A stretch of DNA of 64,000 bases from NCBI GenBank assembly GCA_964036045.1, contig OZ038400.1:13513079-13577078 (forward strand). The letters are read 5' to 3'. Both the position numbers and the translations under genes were made by a program. The stretch's first letter is position 1, and each line of letters starts with the position of its first letter. Origin of the DNA: Eutreptiella sp. 'Long Island Sound 2002'. Taxonomy: Eukaryota > Euglenozoa > Euglenophyceae > Eutreptiales > Eutreptiaceae. Shown one piece after another: positions 25,517 to 36,040 of this stretch. Under the pieces are notes generated by a model. It was not told the origin of the DNA. It saw only the letters and a list, made by a program, of their open reading frames with translations, and did no database searches.

Positions 25517-28448
25517 TGAAGCGGTACCCAGAACCCCATGGCCAGGTTACGGCATACAACCGGTCTCCGGTCCACTAACCCCATGCACGGCGTGTTCCGT
25601 GCCGTGAAGCCCCGCATCGGCAACCGATGCACCGCCAGCGGAGATTTGTGTATCAGAATATCAGGAATCAACAGGGTTTTATTTTCATATTGTTTCCGTC
25701 AATTTTTACGCTTCCGTTCCGATACTCACTGTTTTGACTGCTGGCGGTTGGTTCGCGACTTTACCGTAACCGCCAGTTTAACTGTTTATGATGGAAATTT
25801 TAACGCTATCCGCGACGAAGGCTCCAAAGTCGCCAGGAACTGCATGGATGCTTCCGCAATTTTCATAATTAATACTCGCAACCTTAATCCGAATTTTTCA
25901 GGATGTCGAAATCGGATTTTCGACTTCGACATCCCCGCACTTGATTTGACCTCCTTCGAGTGGACCTACGTGCTTCCCCATAAACGAATCAACTTCCCTT
26001 TTATCCTGCCCTCCATTTGTCTTAAAGATATGGGCAAAATAAAGTTGATTCGTGAGGCCACTTGTGAAGGTCATATCTCGTGTTGCTTGCGAGGATTTGC
26101 GATAAGGAAACGTGGGATCTATTCACAATACTCCCGACGTATTTTAGGAAGCATTATATGCCTTGCGTCTCCACACATGCGCGCTAGTGTAATGGATCAT
26201 GGTCAAGAGGGTAGAGTTTGAGTTATAACTCTTTGGCCATGACATTGCGTGCGTTAAGATAGCTTTCGAGTGTAGCGCGCAAGTGTTGGTGTTGCATAGG
26301 AACTCTCCCTGAGTTCCTATGAGCAATTGACACAAAGTTATGCCCTTGGAGGGGCATGACATATCGTGGTGGGAGCCACATTTTTGGGCAATATTTGGTA
26401 TGTGCCATGTGTTGTGTTGCGAGCCCATTTGGCGGGCTTATTGCTCCAAGACAAGCCCGCCAATGGACCTCATATTGTGCAAGCCCCTTCTCCATACTCC
26501 CTACGGTCAATCGCAAGCCTAACCTTCGCGAAGGGAAGCTTGTGTGGTGATCCCGAAGCGATGCGTTGGGAGCAAGGTGTGTGTTTTACAATTTTCCATA
26601 TTTTCATGTGCCCACTTGGGAAGTAGTGCTCGTAACCTTTCAAGGCGCCCCAAGTGGAGCACATATGTAGGATCGAAGGTCATTGGTGTCAAGTCATTGT
26701 GTTTAGAAGGATTAGTTGATTGCACGATCCAAGCCAAAGATATTATAATATAATTGTGTGCCTTTCAAGGCACTTTGGTTTGTCTTTGTGCCAATTTTGC
26801 CGTTTTTGGCTCGTCATGATGTCAAGTGGCGACCGTGTATCTCAACGTTGCGCTCAATTGACAGCATGACCTAAGTATGTTATGAGGGTACATACTTCGG
26901 TGGCCAACATATCTTGGACCCGGCGAATAACTCCTCTTAGGCTGGGCATACCGTGGCCGCCATGTTGGCGATTTGGGACTATCCCAAATCATGGGCTCAC
27001 TTGGCGACCCTGCCATTCCCAATACCGGAGGAGTTGGGCGACGCCCGAAAGATATGTTGGACATATATGACTTGATACCAATCCTATGGCACACTCCGGT
27101 CCGAGTCGGGCATGTACCTCATTTGCCCCAACCATGAGTGTGCGCAATTTTGGCCATTTTGAGCATTTTTCCACTTTTGCTGCACGCCGTGCACTATGTT
27201 CTAACCCTCGTGCACGCCGGACGCATGGACTAATGGACCATATATGACATGGGTGTTATGGGTAATGGTCCCCATGGTCCACACACTACGTGGGCGAAGC
27301 GGAGCCGCCTTCGTTAAGGCGCTAGGCCAAATTAGGTATGGGCAATTTTGCCATTTTTGCATTTGTGGACCCAATTGGGATCGTCACCACGCCGAGCAGC
27401 ATGGAGATCTTTGAGAGCCAAGGGCATGGGAGTCTCCTATGGACTCCCAGTGGATGGCATATGGAATGGCGGGTCCGATCTCCAAGCCGGCGTGGAGATA
27501 TACTATTGGGAGCACACCGAATTTTGGCTCATTTCAAGCAGCCAAAATGACCCAATTTTGGGACCCCAATTTCCCCCTTCCGTGTGGTCAATTGGCGGCC
27601 CCATTTCTCTAAGCCCATAGGGAGCCCGGACCCAAATCCAAGTTGTACACTCAGATATAAGTCCTAGGTCCTGCCTCCTACCCTGTGAGCCATTGGCCTT
27701 ACCTTGGCCGAGCGAGCCACGCGTGGGAATGACGCCAATTTTGGTGATTTTGGCATCATGACCCCACTTGACTCATCCGTGTTGCCCTGATGCCGGGACC
27801 TCAGAGGGAACCAGGTTGGGTGAGGGCTCCAGGGAATTCGTACTCGAAGGGCATAGGGTCAGTTGTCTCGTCCCTACCTCTGGCGGGTCCGGACGAGGGG
27901 TCAATTTTGGGAATTTTTGAGTTAGTTTCAGTTTGGGCTGAAACAGCCCATTTTCAGCTACCAACTCCTGGGTGATAATGGCGGGGCCATATCTCTGGAG
28001 GACCTGCCGTTAAGGGAGCATAGGGAGCCACCGTCGGTTGGCCTTGGAGTATCTTGGTTTCCAGGAACTCGCCTGTGGCTGGGCGGAACACCTCTCCCAT
28101 TGGCAGGGTTTCAGGGTCCGGACTGAGCAGGGCATGGGTTGTGTTTGAGCCCCCGCCCCCATCAGCCACTGAGAGGGTCGGACCTGGGATTGGGATATGA
28201 GTTGGGACTGAGTGTCTATAGTCCTGTGATGCCCTTACCCCAGTCCAGTCTTAACCCCATGTGTACATATCCTGATGTGTTGTTGTACATACTTTTGTTC
28301 CCTCTTTGCAGAGTGGCAAGGATTCTGAAACGCTTTGTCACATGACACAGGCGTATTGATGCCCTTGTGAGCGTAGTGCCTTGCCTGCCTGCTCACCTGT
28401 GCGTGTCACCGCAGCGTCCCGTGGCCGGCCCCCCACGGGAACGCGTCA
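25517..28448 (+). repeat. 3' long terminal repeat, 2932 bp
   Basis: Collinear with the 5' LTR. The 14-bp shorter length is explained by one net deletion near 27999 (5' LTR counterpart about 13756-13769). An ATG gained by substitution at 25538 extends the internal open frame to 25538-26221 (227 codons). The inverted repeats at 25741-25776, 25902-25933 and 25983-26054 are conserved. The 12-bp palindrome arms corresponding to 12571-12626 carry one mismatch here. It ends ACGCGTCA, and satellite resumes at once with CAAGAACTC. Confidence 0.95.
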
Positions 28449-29558
28449 CAAGAACTCTCTCATCAGTACCCCTGGGTCAAGAACTCTCTCATCAGTACCC
28501 CTTGGCCAAGAACTCTGTCATCAGTACCCCTGGGCCAAGAACTCTGTCATCAGTACCGCCGGGTCAAGAACTCTGTCATCAATACCCATGGGCCAAGAAC
28601 CCTGTCATCAGTACCCCTGGGTGAAGAACTCTGTCATTAATATCCCTAGGTCTAGAATGCTGTGATCAGTACCCCTGGGCCAGAAAGTCTGTCTTCAGTA
28701 CCCTTGGGTCAGGAACTCTTTTATAAATACCCCTGGGTCTAGAACTCTGTCATCAGTACCCCTGGGTCAAGAACTCTGTCATCAGTACCCCTGGGTCAAG
28801 AAATCTGTCATCAGTACCCACGGGCCAGGAACTCTCTCATAAGTACCCCTGGGCCAAGAACTCTGTCTTCAGTACCCCTGGGCCAAGAACTCTCTCATCA
28901 GTACCCCTGGGTCAAGAACTGTCTCATCAGTACCCCCGGGTCAAGAACTCTGTCATCAGTACCTCTGGGTCAAGAACTCTCTCATCAGTACCCCTGGGCC
29001 AAGTAGTCTATCGTCTGTACCCCTGGGTCAAGAACTCTCTCATCAGTACCCCTGGGCCAAGAACTCTGTCATCAGTACCCCTGGGTCAAGACCTCTGTCA
29101 TTAATATCCCTGGGTCTAGAAATCTGTCATCAGTACCCCTCGGCCAAGAAATCTGTCTTCAGTACCCTTGGGCCCAGTACTCTGTCGTCAGTAGCCCTGG
29201 GCCAGGAATTCTGTCGTCAGTAGCCCTGGGTCAAGTACTCTTTTATCAATACCCCTGGGTCTAGAACTCTGTCATCAGTACCCCTTGGTCAGGAACTCTT
29301 TCTTCAGTACCCCTGGGTCAGGAACTCTGTCATCACTACCCCTGGGCCCGAAACTCCGTCATCAGTACCCCTGGGCCAAGAACTCTGTCTTCAGTACCCC
29401 TGTACCAAGAACTCTGTCATCAGTACCCCTGGGCCAAGAACTCTGTCATCAGTACCCCCGGGCCAAGAACTCTGTCATCAGTAACCCTGGGTTTAGAACT
29501 CTGTCATCAGTACCCCTGGGCCAAGAACTCTGTCATCAGTACCCCTGGGCCAAGAACT
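28449..29558 (+). repeat. 29-bp satellite array, block 3 (higher-order type)
   Basis: About 38 monomers between the 3' LTR and module B. The ATTAATATCCC/TCTAGA landmark occurs at 28636 and 29100, exactly 16 monomers apart, so it is the same higher-order family as block 2. The right edge is CAAGAACT at 29558, followed directly by module B sequence TGCCTTTTTTG. Confidence 0.95.
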
Positions 29559-29682
29559 TGCCTTTTTTGTATGTATGGTTTGTGGTAAACAGCGGAGAGA
29601 CCAGCAAGGGGAGCATCCCGGGTGAGCAACTATGGGTTGGAATGTGATGTAATCATTGAGAGGAAGGCATTTGTGGAGTGGA

Positions 29683-29967
29683 ATGCATTCTGAAGGTGGT
29701 AGGAGGCGGTGGTGCAGTGCAAAGTATACCCAGCACCCTCCTTTTATGGCGATAAACATCCCCAGTTTTTCCCCCGATTTTACTAGTGAGCGGTGGACCT
29801 TAACGGAGCTGCGGCGGCTGGACAATGTTTCGGTTTGGCAAAGCGGGTTCAGATGTCCATGCCCTGATCGCAGGGACCGCACCAACGACTTTGGCTTGGG
29901 GCACAGAAGCCGTGGATACATCCTGAAGGGGTCCCTTGTGTTGCCGACTATGCCTATGAATAACTAA
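29683..29967 (+). CDS. Hypothetical repeat-unit protein, copy B1 (truncated)
   Basis: Member of the 107-aa family, started at the standard ATG landmark. It ends early: a substitution turns the ENYPE region into NN-stop, so the CLFC motif is not translated. The variable window after CPC reads PDRRDRTNDFG. Probably degenerate. Unknown function. Confidence 0.2.
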   Translation: MHSEGGRRRWCSAKYTQHPPFMAINIPSFSPDFTSERWTLTELRRLDNVSVWQSGFRCPCPDRRDRTNDFGLGHRSRGYILKGSLVLPTMPMNN

Positions 29968-30100
29968 CCAGAAACATGCCTTTTTTGTATGTATGGTTTG
30001 TGGTAAATAGCGGGGAGACCAGCAAGGGGAGCATCCCGGGTGAGCAACTATGGGTTGGAATGTGATGTGATGATTGTGAGGAAGGCATTTGTGAAGTGGA

Positions 30101-30424
30101 ATGCATTCTGAAGGTAGTAGAAGGCCGTGGTGCAGTGCAAAGTATACCCAGCACCCTCCCTGTATGGCGAAAAACATCCCCAATTTTTACGCCGATTTTA
30201 CTACTGAGCGGTGGACCTTAATGGAGCTGCGGCGGCTGGAGAATGTTTTGGTTTGGCAAACCGGGTTCGAATGTTCATGCCCTGATTGCAGAGACCCCAC
30301 CAACTTGATTGGCTTGGGGCACAGAAGCCCTGGATACATCCTGAAGGGGTCCCTTGAGTTGCCGACTATGCCTATGGAGAACTACCCAGAAACATGCCTT
30401 TTTTGTATGTATGGTTTGTGGTAA
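30101..30424 (+). CDS. Hypothetical 107-aa repeat-unit protein, copy B2
   Basis: Full-length member with the usual start and MYGLW end. CPC is CSC here, followed by PDCRDPTNLIG, so this copy has an extra cysteine in the same position as A3. Upstream it has TTTTACTAC, as in A2. Unknown function. Confidence 0.25.
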   Translation: MHSEGSRRPWCSAKYTQHPPCMAKNIPNFYADFTTERWTLMELRRLENVLVWQTGFECSCPDCRDPTNLIGLGHRSPGYILKGSLELPTMPMENYPETCLFCMYGLW

Positions 30425-30518
30425 ACAGCGGAGAGACCAGCAAGGGGAGTATCCCAGGTGAGCAACTATGGGTTGGAATGTGATGTAATCATTGAGAGGA
30501 AGGCATTTCTGAAGTGGA

Positions 30519-30842
30519 ATGCATTCTGAAGGTGGTAGGAGGCCGTGGTGCAGTGCAAAGTATACCCAGCACCCTCCTTGTGTGGCGAAAAACATGCCCA
30601 ATTTTCAGCCCCATTTTACCAGTAAGCGGTGGACCTTAATGGAGCTGCGGCGGCTGGACAATGTTTTGGTTTGGCAAAGCGAGTTCAGATGTCCATGCCC
30701 TGATCCCAGAGACCTCACCAACAAGATTGGCTTGGGGCACAGAAGCCGTGGACACATCCTGAAGGGGTCCCTTGGGTTGCCGACTGTGCCTATGGAGAGC
30801 TACCCAGAAACATGCCTTTTTTGTATGTATGGTTTGTGGTAA
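30519..30842 (+). CDS. Hypothetical 107-aa repeat-unit protein, copy B3
   Basis: Last unit of module B, full length, with the variable window PDPRDLTNKIG. It shares the TTTTACCAGTAAGCGG upstream variant and the MESYPE variant with copy A6, which occupies the same place next to the module tail. Unlike A6 it keeps the CLFC terminus. Confidence 0.25.
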   Translation: MHSEGGRRPWCSAKYTQHPPCVAKNMPNFQPHFTSKRWTLMELRRLDNVLVWQSEFRCPCPDPRDLTNKIGLGHRSRGHILKGSLGLPTVPMESYPETCLFCMYGLW

Positions 30843-31257
30843 ACATCGGAGAGACCAGCAAGGGGAGTGCCATGCATTTTGAATGACAATGCATGGTGGC
30901 GTTTTGTGCAATTGCTACGGGAACAAATCCACCAATGAAAATATCATCACATTAGTGCCAGAGAGTCACCCGTGAGGCTGAACCTTTACTAGGTAGCACG
31001 TTCAGCACGGATAATCCACGTTGTCTTGCAGGGTGCTCAGAGGCTCTGCAATCGCTGTGCGTTTTTTTTGGTTCACTGTTGACTACCCTAGCCACAGCTG
31101 TGCTACCCAGCTTGGTGCAGTGCATGAGCTTTTGAATGACAATGCATGGTGTGGTTCGGTTAAATCGCCAGGGCAGCAGGGTTCACCCAGATAGCTAGGA
31201 TCCATAGAGCAAAAAAAAAACCAAAAAAAAGATGTCCGACGGACAATAGGATATTCC

Positions 31258-31281
31258 CCCTAACCCTAACCCTAACCCTAA
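31258..31281 (+). repeat. Interstitial telomere-type repeat, CCCTAA x4 (module B)
   Basis: Four perfect CCCTAA units followed by CCTGTCATCAG of the satellite. Same copy number, orientation and junction as at 8517-8540. Confidence 0.93.
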
Positions 31282-34200
31282 CCTGTCATCAGTACCCCTG
31301 GGCCAAGAACTCTGTCATCAGTACCAATGGGCCAAAAGCTCTGTCATCAGTACCCCTGGGCCAAGAACTCTGTGATTAACCCCCCTGGGTCAGGAACTCT
31401 CTCATTAGTACCCCTGGGCCAAGAAGTCTGTCATCAGTACCCCTGGGCCAAGAACTCTGTCATCGGTACCCCTGGGCCAAGAACTCTGTCATCAGTACCC
31501 CTGGGTCAAGAACTCTGTCATCAGTACCCCTGGGTCAAGAGCTCTCTCATCAGTAACCCTGGGCCAAGAACTCTGTCATCAGTACCCCTGTGTCAAGAAC
31601 TCTGTCACTAATATCCCTGGGTCTAGAACTCTGTCATCAGTACCCCTGGGCCAAGAAATCTGTCTTCAGTACCCTTGGGCCAAGTACTCTGTCGTCAGTA
31701 GCCCTCGGCCAAGAACTCTGTCGTCAGTAGCCCTGAGTCAAGAACTCTTTTATCAATACCCCTGGGTCTAGAACTCTGTCATCAGTACCCCTGGGTCAAG
31801 AACTCTGTCATCAGTACTCCTGGGTCAAGAACTCTGTCATCAGTACCCCTGGGCCAGAAACTCTGTCATCAGTACAGCCGGGTCAAGAACTCTCTCATCA
31901 GTACCCCTGGGTCAAGAGCTCTCTCATCAGTACCCCTGGGTCAAGAACTCTCTCATCAGTAACCCTGGGCCAAGAACTCTGTCATCAGTACCCCTGGGTC
32001 AAGAACTCTGTCATTAATATCCCTGGGTCTAGAACTCTGTCATCAGTACCCCTGGGCAGAGAAGTCTGTCATCAGTACCCTTGGGCCAAGTACTCTGTCG
32101 TCAGTAGCCCTGGGCCAAGAACTCTGTCCTCAATAGCCCTGGGTCAAGAACTCTTTTATCAATACCCCCTGGTCTAGAACTCTGTCATCAGTACCCCTGG
32201 GTCAGGAAATCTGTCATCAGTACCCCTGGGTCAAGAACTCTGTCATCAGTACTCCTGGGCCAGGAACTCTCTCGTAAGTACCCCTGGGCCAAGAACTCTG
32301 TCTTCAGTACCCCTGGGCAAAGAACTCTGTCATCAGTACTGCCTGGTCGAGAACTCCCTCATCAGTACCCCTGGGACAAGAACTCTCTCATCAGTACCCC
32401 TGGGTGATAAACTCTGTCATCAGTACCCCTGGGTCAAGTCCCCTCTGATCAGTAACCCTGGGCCAAGTACTCTTTCGTCAGTACCCTCGGGCCAAGAACT
32501 CTGTCATCAGTACCCCTGGGTCAAGAACTCTGTCATTAATATCCCTGGGTCTAGAACTCTGTCATCAGTACCCCTGGGCGAAGAAATATGTCTTCAGTAC
32601 CCTTGGGCCAAGTACTCTGTCGTCAGTAGCCCTGGGCCAAGAACTCTGTTCGTCAGTAGCCCTGGGTCAAGTACTCTTTTATCAATTCCCCTGGGTCTAC
32701 AACTCTAACATCAGTACCCCTGGGTCAAGAACCCCGTCTTCAGTACCCCTCAGTCAAGAACTCTGTCATCAGTACCCCTGGGCCCAGAACTCTGTCATCA
32801 GGACCCCTGGGCCAAGACCTCTATCATCAGTACCCCTGGGCGGAGAACTCTGTCCTCAGTACCCCTGGGCCAAGAACTCTGTCATCAGTACCCCTGGGCC
32901 AAGAACTCTGTCATCAGTACCCCTGGGCGAAGAACTCTGTCTTCAGTACCCCTGGGTCAAGAACTCTGTCATCAGTACCCCTGGGCCAAGAACTCTGTCA
33001 TCAGTACTCCTGGGCCAAGAACTCTGTCATCAGTACCCCTCGCCAAGAACTCTGTCATCAGTACCCCTGGGCAAAGAACTCTGTCATCAGTACCCCTGGG
33101 CCAAGAACTCTGTCATCGGTACCCCTGGGCCAAGAACTCTGTCATCAATACCCCTGGGCCTTGAACTCAGCCATCAGTACCCCTGGGCCAGGAACTCTGT
33201 CATCAGTACCCCTGGGCACAGAACTCTGTCATCAGTACCCCTGGGCCAAGATCTCTGTCATCAGTACCCCTTGGTCAAGAACTCTCTCCTCAGTACCCTC
33301 GGGTCAAGAACTCTCTCATCAGTACCCCTGGGTCAAGGACTCTGTCATTAATATCCCTCGGTCTAGAACTCTGTCATCAGTACCCCTGGGCCAAGAACTC
33401 TGTCTTCAGTACCCTTGGACCAAGTACTCTGTCGTCAGTAGCCCTAGGCCAAGAACTCTGTCGTCCGTAGCCCTGGGTCAAGAACTCTTTTATCAATACC
33501 CCTGGGTCTAGAACTCTGTCATCAGTACCCCTGGGTCAAGAACTCTGTCGTCAGTACCCCTTGGTCAAGAACTCTGTCATCAGTACCCCTGGGCCCAGAA
33601 CTCTGTCCTCAGTACCCCTGGGCCAAGAGCTCTGTCATCAGTACCCCTGGGCCAAGAACTCTGTCATCAGTACCCCTGGGCCAAGAAGTCTGTCATCAGT
33701 ACCCCTGGGACAAAAACTCTGTCATCAGTACCCCTGGGCCAAGAACTCTGTCATCAGTACCCCTGGGCGAAGAACTCTGTCTTCACTACCCCTGGGCCAA
33801 GAACTCTGTCATCAGTACCCCTGGGCCAAGAACTCTGTCATCAGTACCCCTGGGCCAAGAACTCTGTCATCAGTACCCCTGGGCCAAGAACTCTGTCATC
33901 AGTACCCCTCGGCCCAGAACTCTGTCATCAATACTCCTGGGCCACGAACTCTGTCATCAGTACCCCTGGGCCAAGAACTCTGTCATCAGTACCCCTGGGC
34001 CAAGAACTCTGTCATCAGTACCCTTGGGCCAAGAACTCTGTCATCAGTACCCCTGGGCCAAGAACTCTGTCATCAGTACCCCTGGGCCAAGAACTCTGTC
34101 ATCAGTACCCCTGGGCTAAGAACTCTGTCATCAGTACCCCTGGGCCAAGAACTCTGTCATCAGTACCCCCGGGCCAAGAAGTCTGTCATCAGTACCCCTG

Positions 34201-34376
34201 GGCCAAGAACTCTGTCATCAGTACCCCTGGGCCAAGAGCTCTGTCATCAGTACCCCTGGGCCAAGAACTCTGTCTTCAGTACCCCTGGGCCAAGGACTCT
34301 GTCATCAGTACCCCTGGGCCAAGAACTCTGTCATCAGTACCCCTGGGCCAAGAACTCTGTCATCAGTACCCCTCGG
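31282..34376 (+). repeat. 29-bp satellite array, block 4
   Basis: Begins with the higher-order type (ATTAATATCCC landmarks near 32013, 32533 and 33347) and passes at about 33550-34376 into a homogeneous stretch with the open frame 33561-34409. The first dozen monomers after the CCCTAA repeats are collinear in variant order with those after module A. The last monomer is the variant CCCCTCGG, used as target by the hAT element. Confidence 0.95.
34369..34376 (+). repeat. hAT target-site duplication, left copy
   Basis: CCCCTCGG immediately left of CAGGGTTGGGAT. The right copy is at 36041-36048. Confidence 0.93.
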
Positions 34377-36040
34377 CAGGGTTGGGATAAGCGAGCGTTT
34401 AGCGACTGAACGGTCGTTTGTTTGTTACGCTTAGGGAAATTTATTAACGAACGACGTTTTAACAAACGACGGCCCGCAGGCCCCTGCCGCGGCGTAGCGC
34501 GCGCACTTCCTGTGTGCTGTGTCCGATGTTTTGCGTTGTCAGAGCCTATGAACTGAAGGATTTTAAAATGCACAGGATTTCAAAAACCACAGGCACAGAC
34601 ATGTCAGAACAGGACCGCAATTCGTGCAGAATAGCAATTTTTTAGGCTTTTCACATGTTTGTATTATTAATTTCGGATTTATGCACATTGCATCTCTGTA
34701 TTTTGCTTTTAGCTCAGTGGTGTCATGGGCGGCAAAGGCCATGGAACTTTTTGGCCATGCCGAGCTTGTCAGAAGTGGGAGAACTGATGAGTGAAGCTGC
34801 GGAACTACAAATAGGCATGTGCGGTACCAATTTGCTGCTGCTGGTGCTTCCTGTGCTACCATGTGCCTTGTCCGTGAATTTTTGGAGCGAAACGTAACGA
34901 ATTCTACCACGGTGAAGTCCAGAAAACACGAAGACGTCAAAAGAGTGGGGGAAAAGAAGTTGGGAGACCCCTTCAAAACCGCGTCAGAAAAGTTCCACCG
35001 TCGCCAAGCCCAAATGAAGCAACCCGTCGCCGAAGCTTGCAGCGATCAGCGTGATGACCACCCTACTGACGAGCGTGTATGTTCGGGCCTCAGCCCCTCT
35101 CCCTGTGCAAGCGCAAGCCTCATGCTCCAGTGATGCGTCCACCAACGTGCAAGCCTCAGCAATGGGCATAGAATCAGGGCGAAGCAGCCCTGCGCGCACT
35201 GCGCGGGACTTCAAGGCGAAGCAGCACTGCGCGTAAAGTCAAGGCAAAGCTGCACTGCGCGTGAAGTCAAGGCGAAGCAGCACTGAGCGTAGAATCAGAG
35301 CGAAGCAGCACTGCGCGCACGGCGCGTGAAGTCAGGGCGACGCGTGAAGTCAGGGCGACGCAGTTGTATTCGCCAGAAGTCTTGTTTTCAGTGTGTGTCA
35401 CGTGCGTGTGCGTGACATTCACATGCAATGAGTTGATCTGTAAATTTGACTTTGGCCTCTGTGCCTCCATCAACCCTGAGGCGTGGCATGCATGTGTGTA
35501 TTGATATCCTGATGTGTAGCCTTGCCTTTGTTTAGCTCTGTTGAATCCTGGGACCCCTTCTTCAAGGCCCACGCTTAGCGCTGGACCAGGAAGAAGACAG
35601 TGTGCAGTAAAGTCGACGTTAAAGTATTCTTTGTGTCTGAGTTGCAGGGCAAGACAGGGTAGAGCTGAAAAGTCATTTGCACGGTGTTTTAAGAAACATT
35701 GTCTTTTTGGCTGAACTGCAGGCAGGGTAGTGCATAAAAGGGAAGCAAACAATTTAAGGTGTGAAACATTTGCAGGGTGTTTTGAGAAACATTTAAAAGC
35801 AGGAATTCAGAAAAAGAATTTTGGAAATCTTTTTGGAAAAAACATTTTAGAAAATATTGTGGAAAGGACCAATGGGGCAGAATAGAAACAAGCAAACCAT
35901 TAGAATCAAATCGAAAGGACATTAACAAGGAAAAAATTAACAAACGACGTTCGTTTATTTTCATCGTTCGTTCGTTCGTTCGTTTGTTCGTTAATTTTCC
36001 AAAAAAAATTAACAAACAACGTTTGTTAATCCCAACCCTG
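34377..36040. mobile_element. Non-autonomous hAT-type DNA transposon, 1664 bp
   Basis: Terminal inverted repeats CAGGGTTGGGAT and ATCCCAACCCTG (12 bp perfect, continuing imperfectly) are flanked by the 8-bp direct repeat CCCCTCGG at 34369-34376 and 36041-36048. An 8-bp target duplication with CAGGG-type ends is the hAT signature. Removing the element and one duplication restores a perfect satellite monomer. Subterminal AACAAACGACG/CGTTCGTT words occur near both ends, as expected for transposase-binding sites. Internal ORFs are short (for example minus strand 34563-34976 and 35267-35752) and none resembles a hAT transposase. A forward stretch near 34726 with FWPCRACQKW followed by stops might be the remnant of a zinc finger, which is weak evidence. 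Confidence 0.92.
35166..35371. repeat. 28-bp tandem repeats inside the hAT element
   Basis: About six imperfect units built on GTGAAGTCAAGGCGAAGCAG followed by CACTGCGC, with the last two shortened to about 18 bp (GCGTGAAGTCAGGGCGAC). They are internal to the transposon and unrelated to the 29-bp satellite. Confidence 0.8.

Larger units (their letters stand above)
11274..28448 (+). mobile_element. Ty3/gypsy chromovirus-type LTR retrotransposon, 17.2 kb
   Basis: A complete element in forward orientation, inserted in the satellite: 5' LTR, leader, gag, a single UAG, pol, 3' noncoding region, polypurine tract, 3' LTR. Both LTRs begin TGAAGCGG and end ACGCGTCA. The Pol order (protease, RT, RNase H, integrase, chromodomain) places it in Metaviridae/Ty3-gypsy, chromovirus type. 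All recognised catalytic residues are present and both ORFs are open, so it may be autonomous. The LTRs differ by about 45 substitutions by eye (roughly 1.5%) and a net 14-bp gap, indicating a fairly young but not brand-new insertion. Size is well above the 5-8 kb usual for Ty3/gypsy because of the long LTRs and long gag. Confidence 0.96.
29559..31257 (+). repeat. Module B: three 418-bp units plus the shared tail
   Basis: Starts within a 418-bp unit at TGCCTTTTTTGTATG, a different point from module A, and contains units with ATG landmarks at 29683, 30101 and 30519 (418 bp each). It lacks the 12-bp array and the AT-rich block. The tail (about 30870-31257) matches that of module A, including the repeated word TGAATGACAATGCATGGTG, the A-rich run and the palindrome GTCCGACGGAC at 31234-31244. 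The antisense frames 29493-29921, 29800-30183 and 30275-30601 are also open. Confidence 0.92.
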
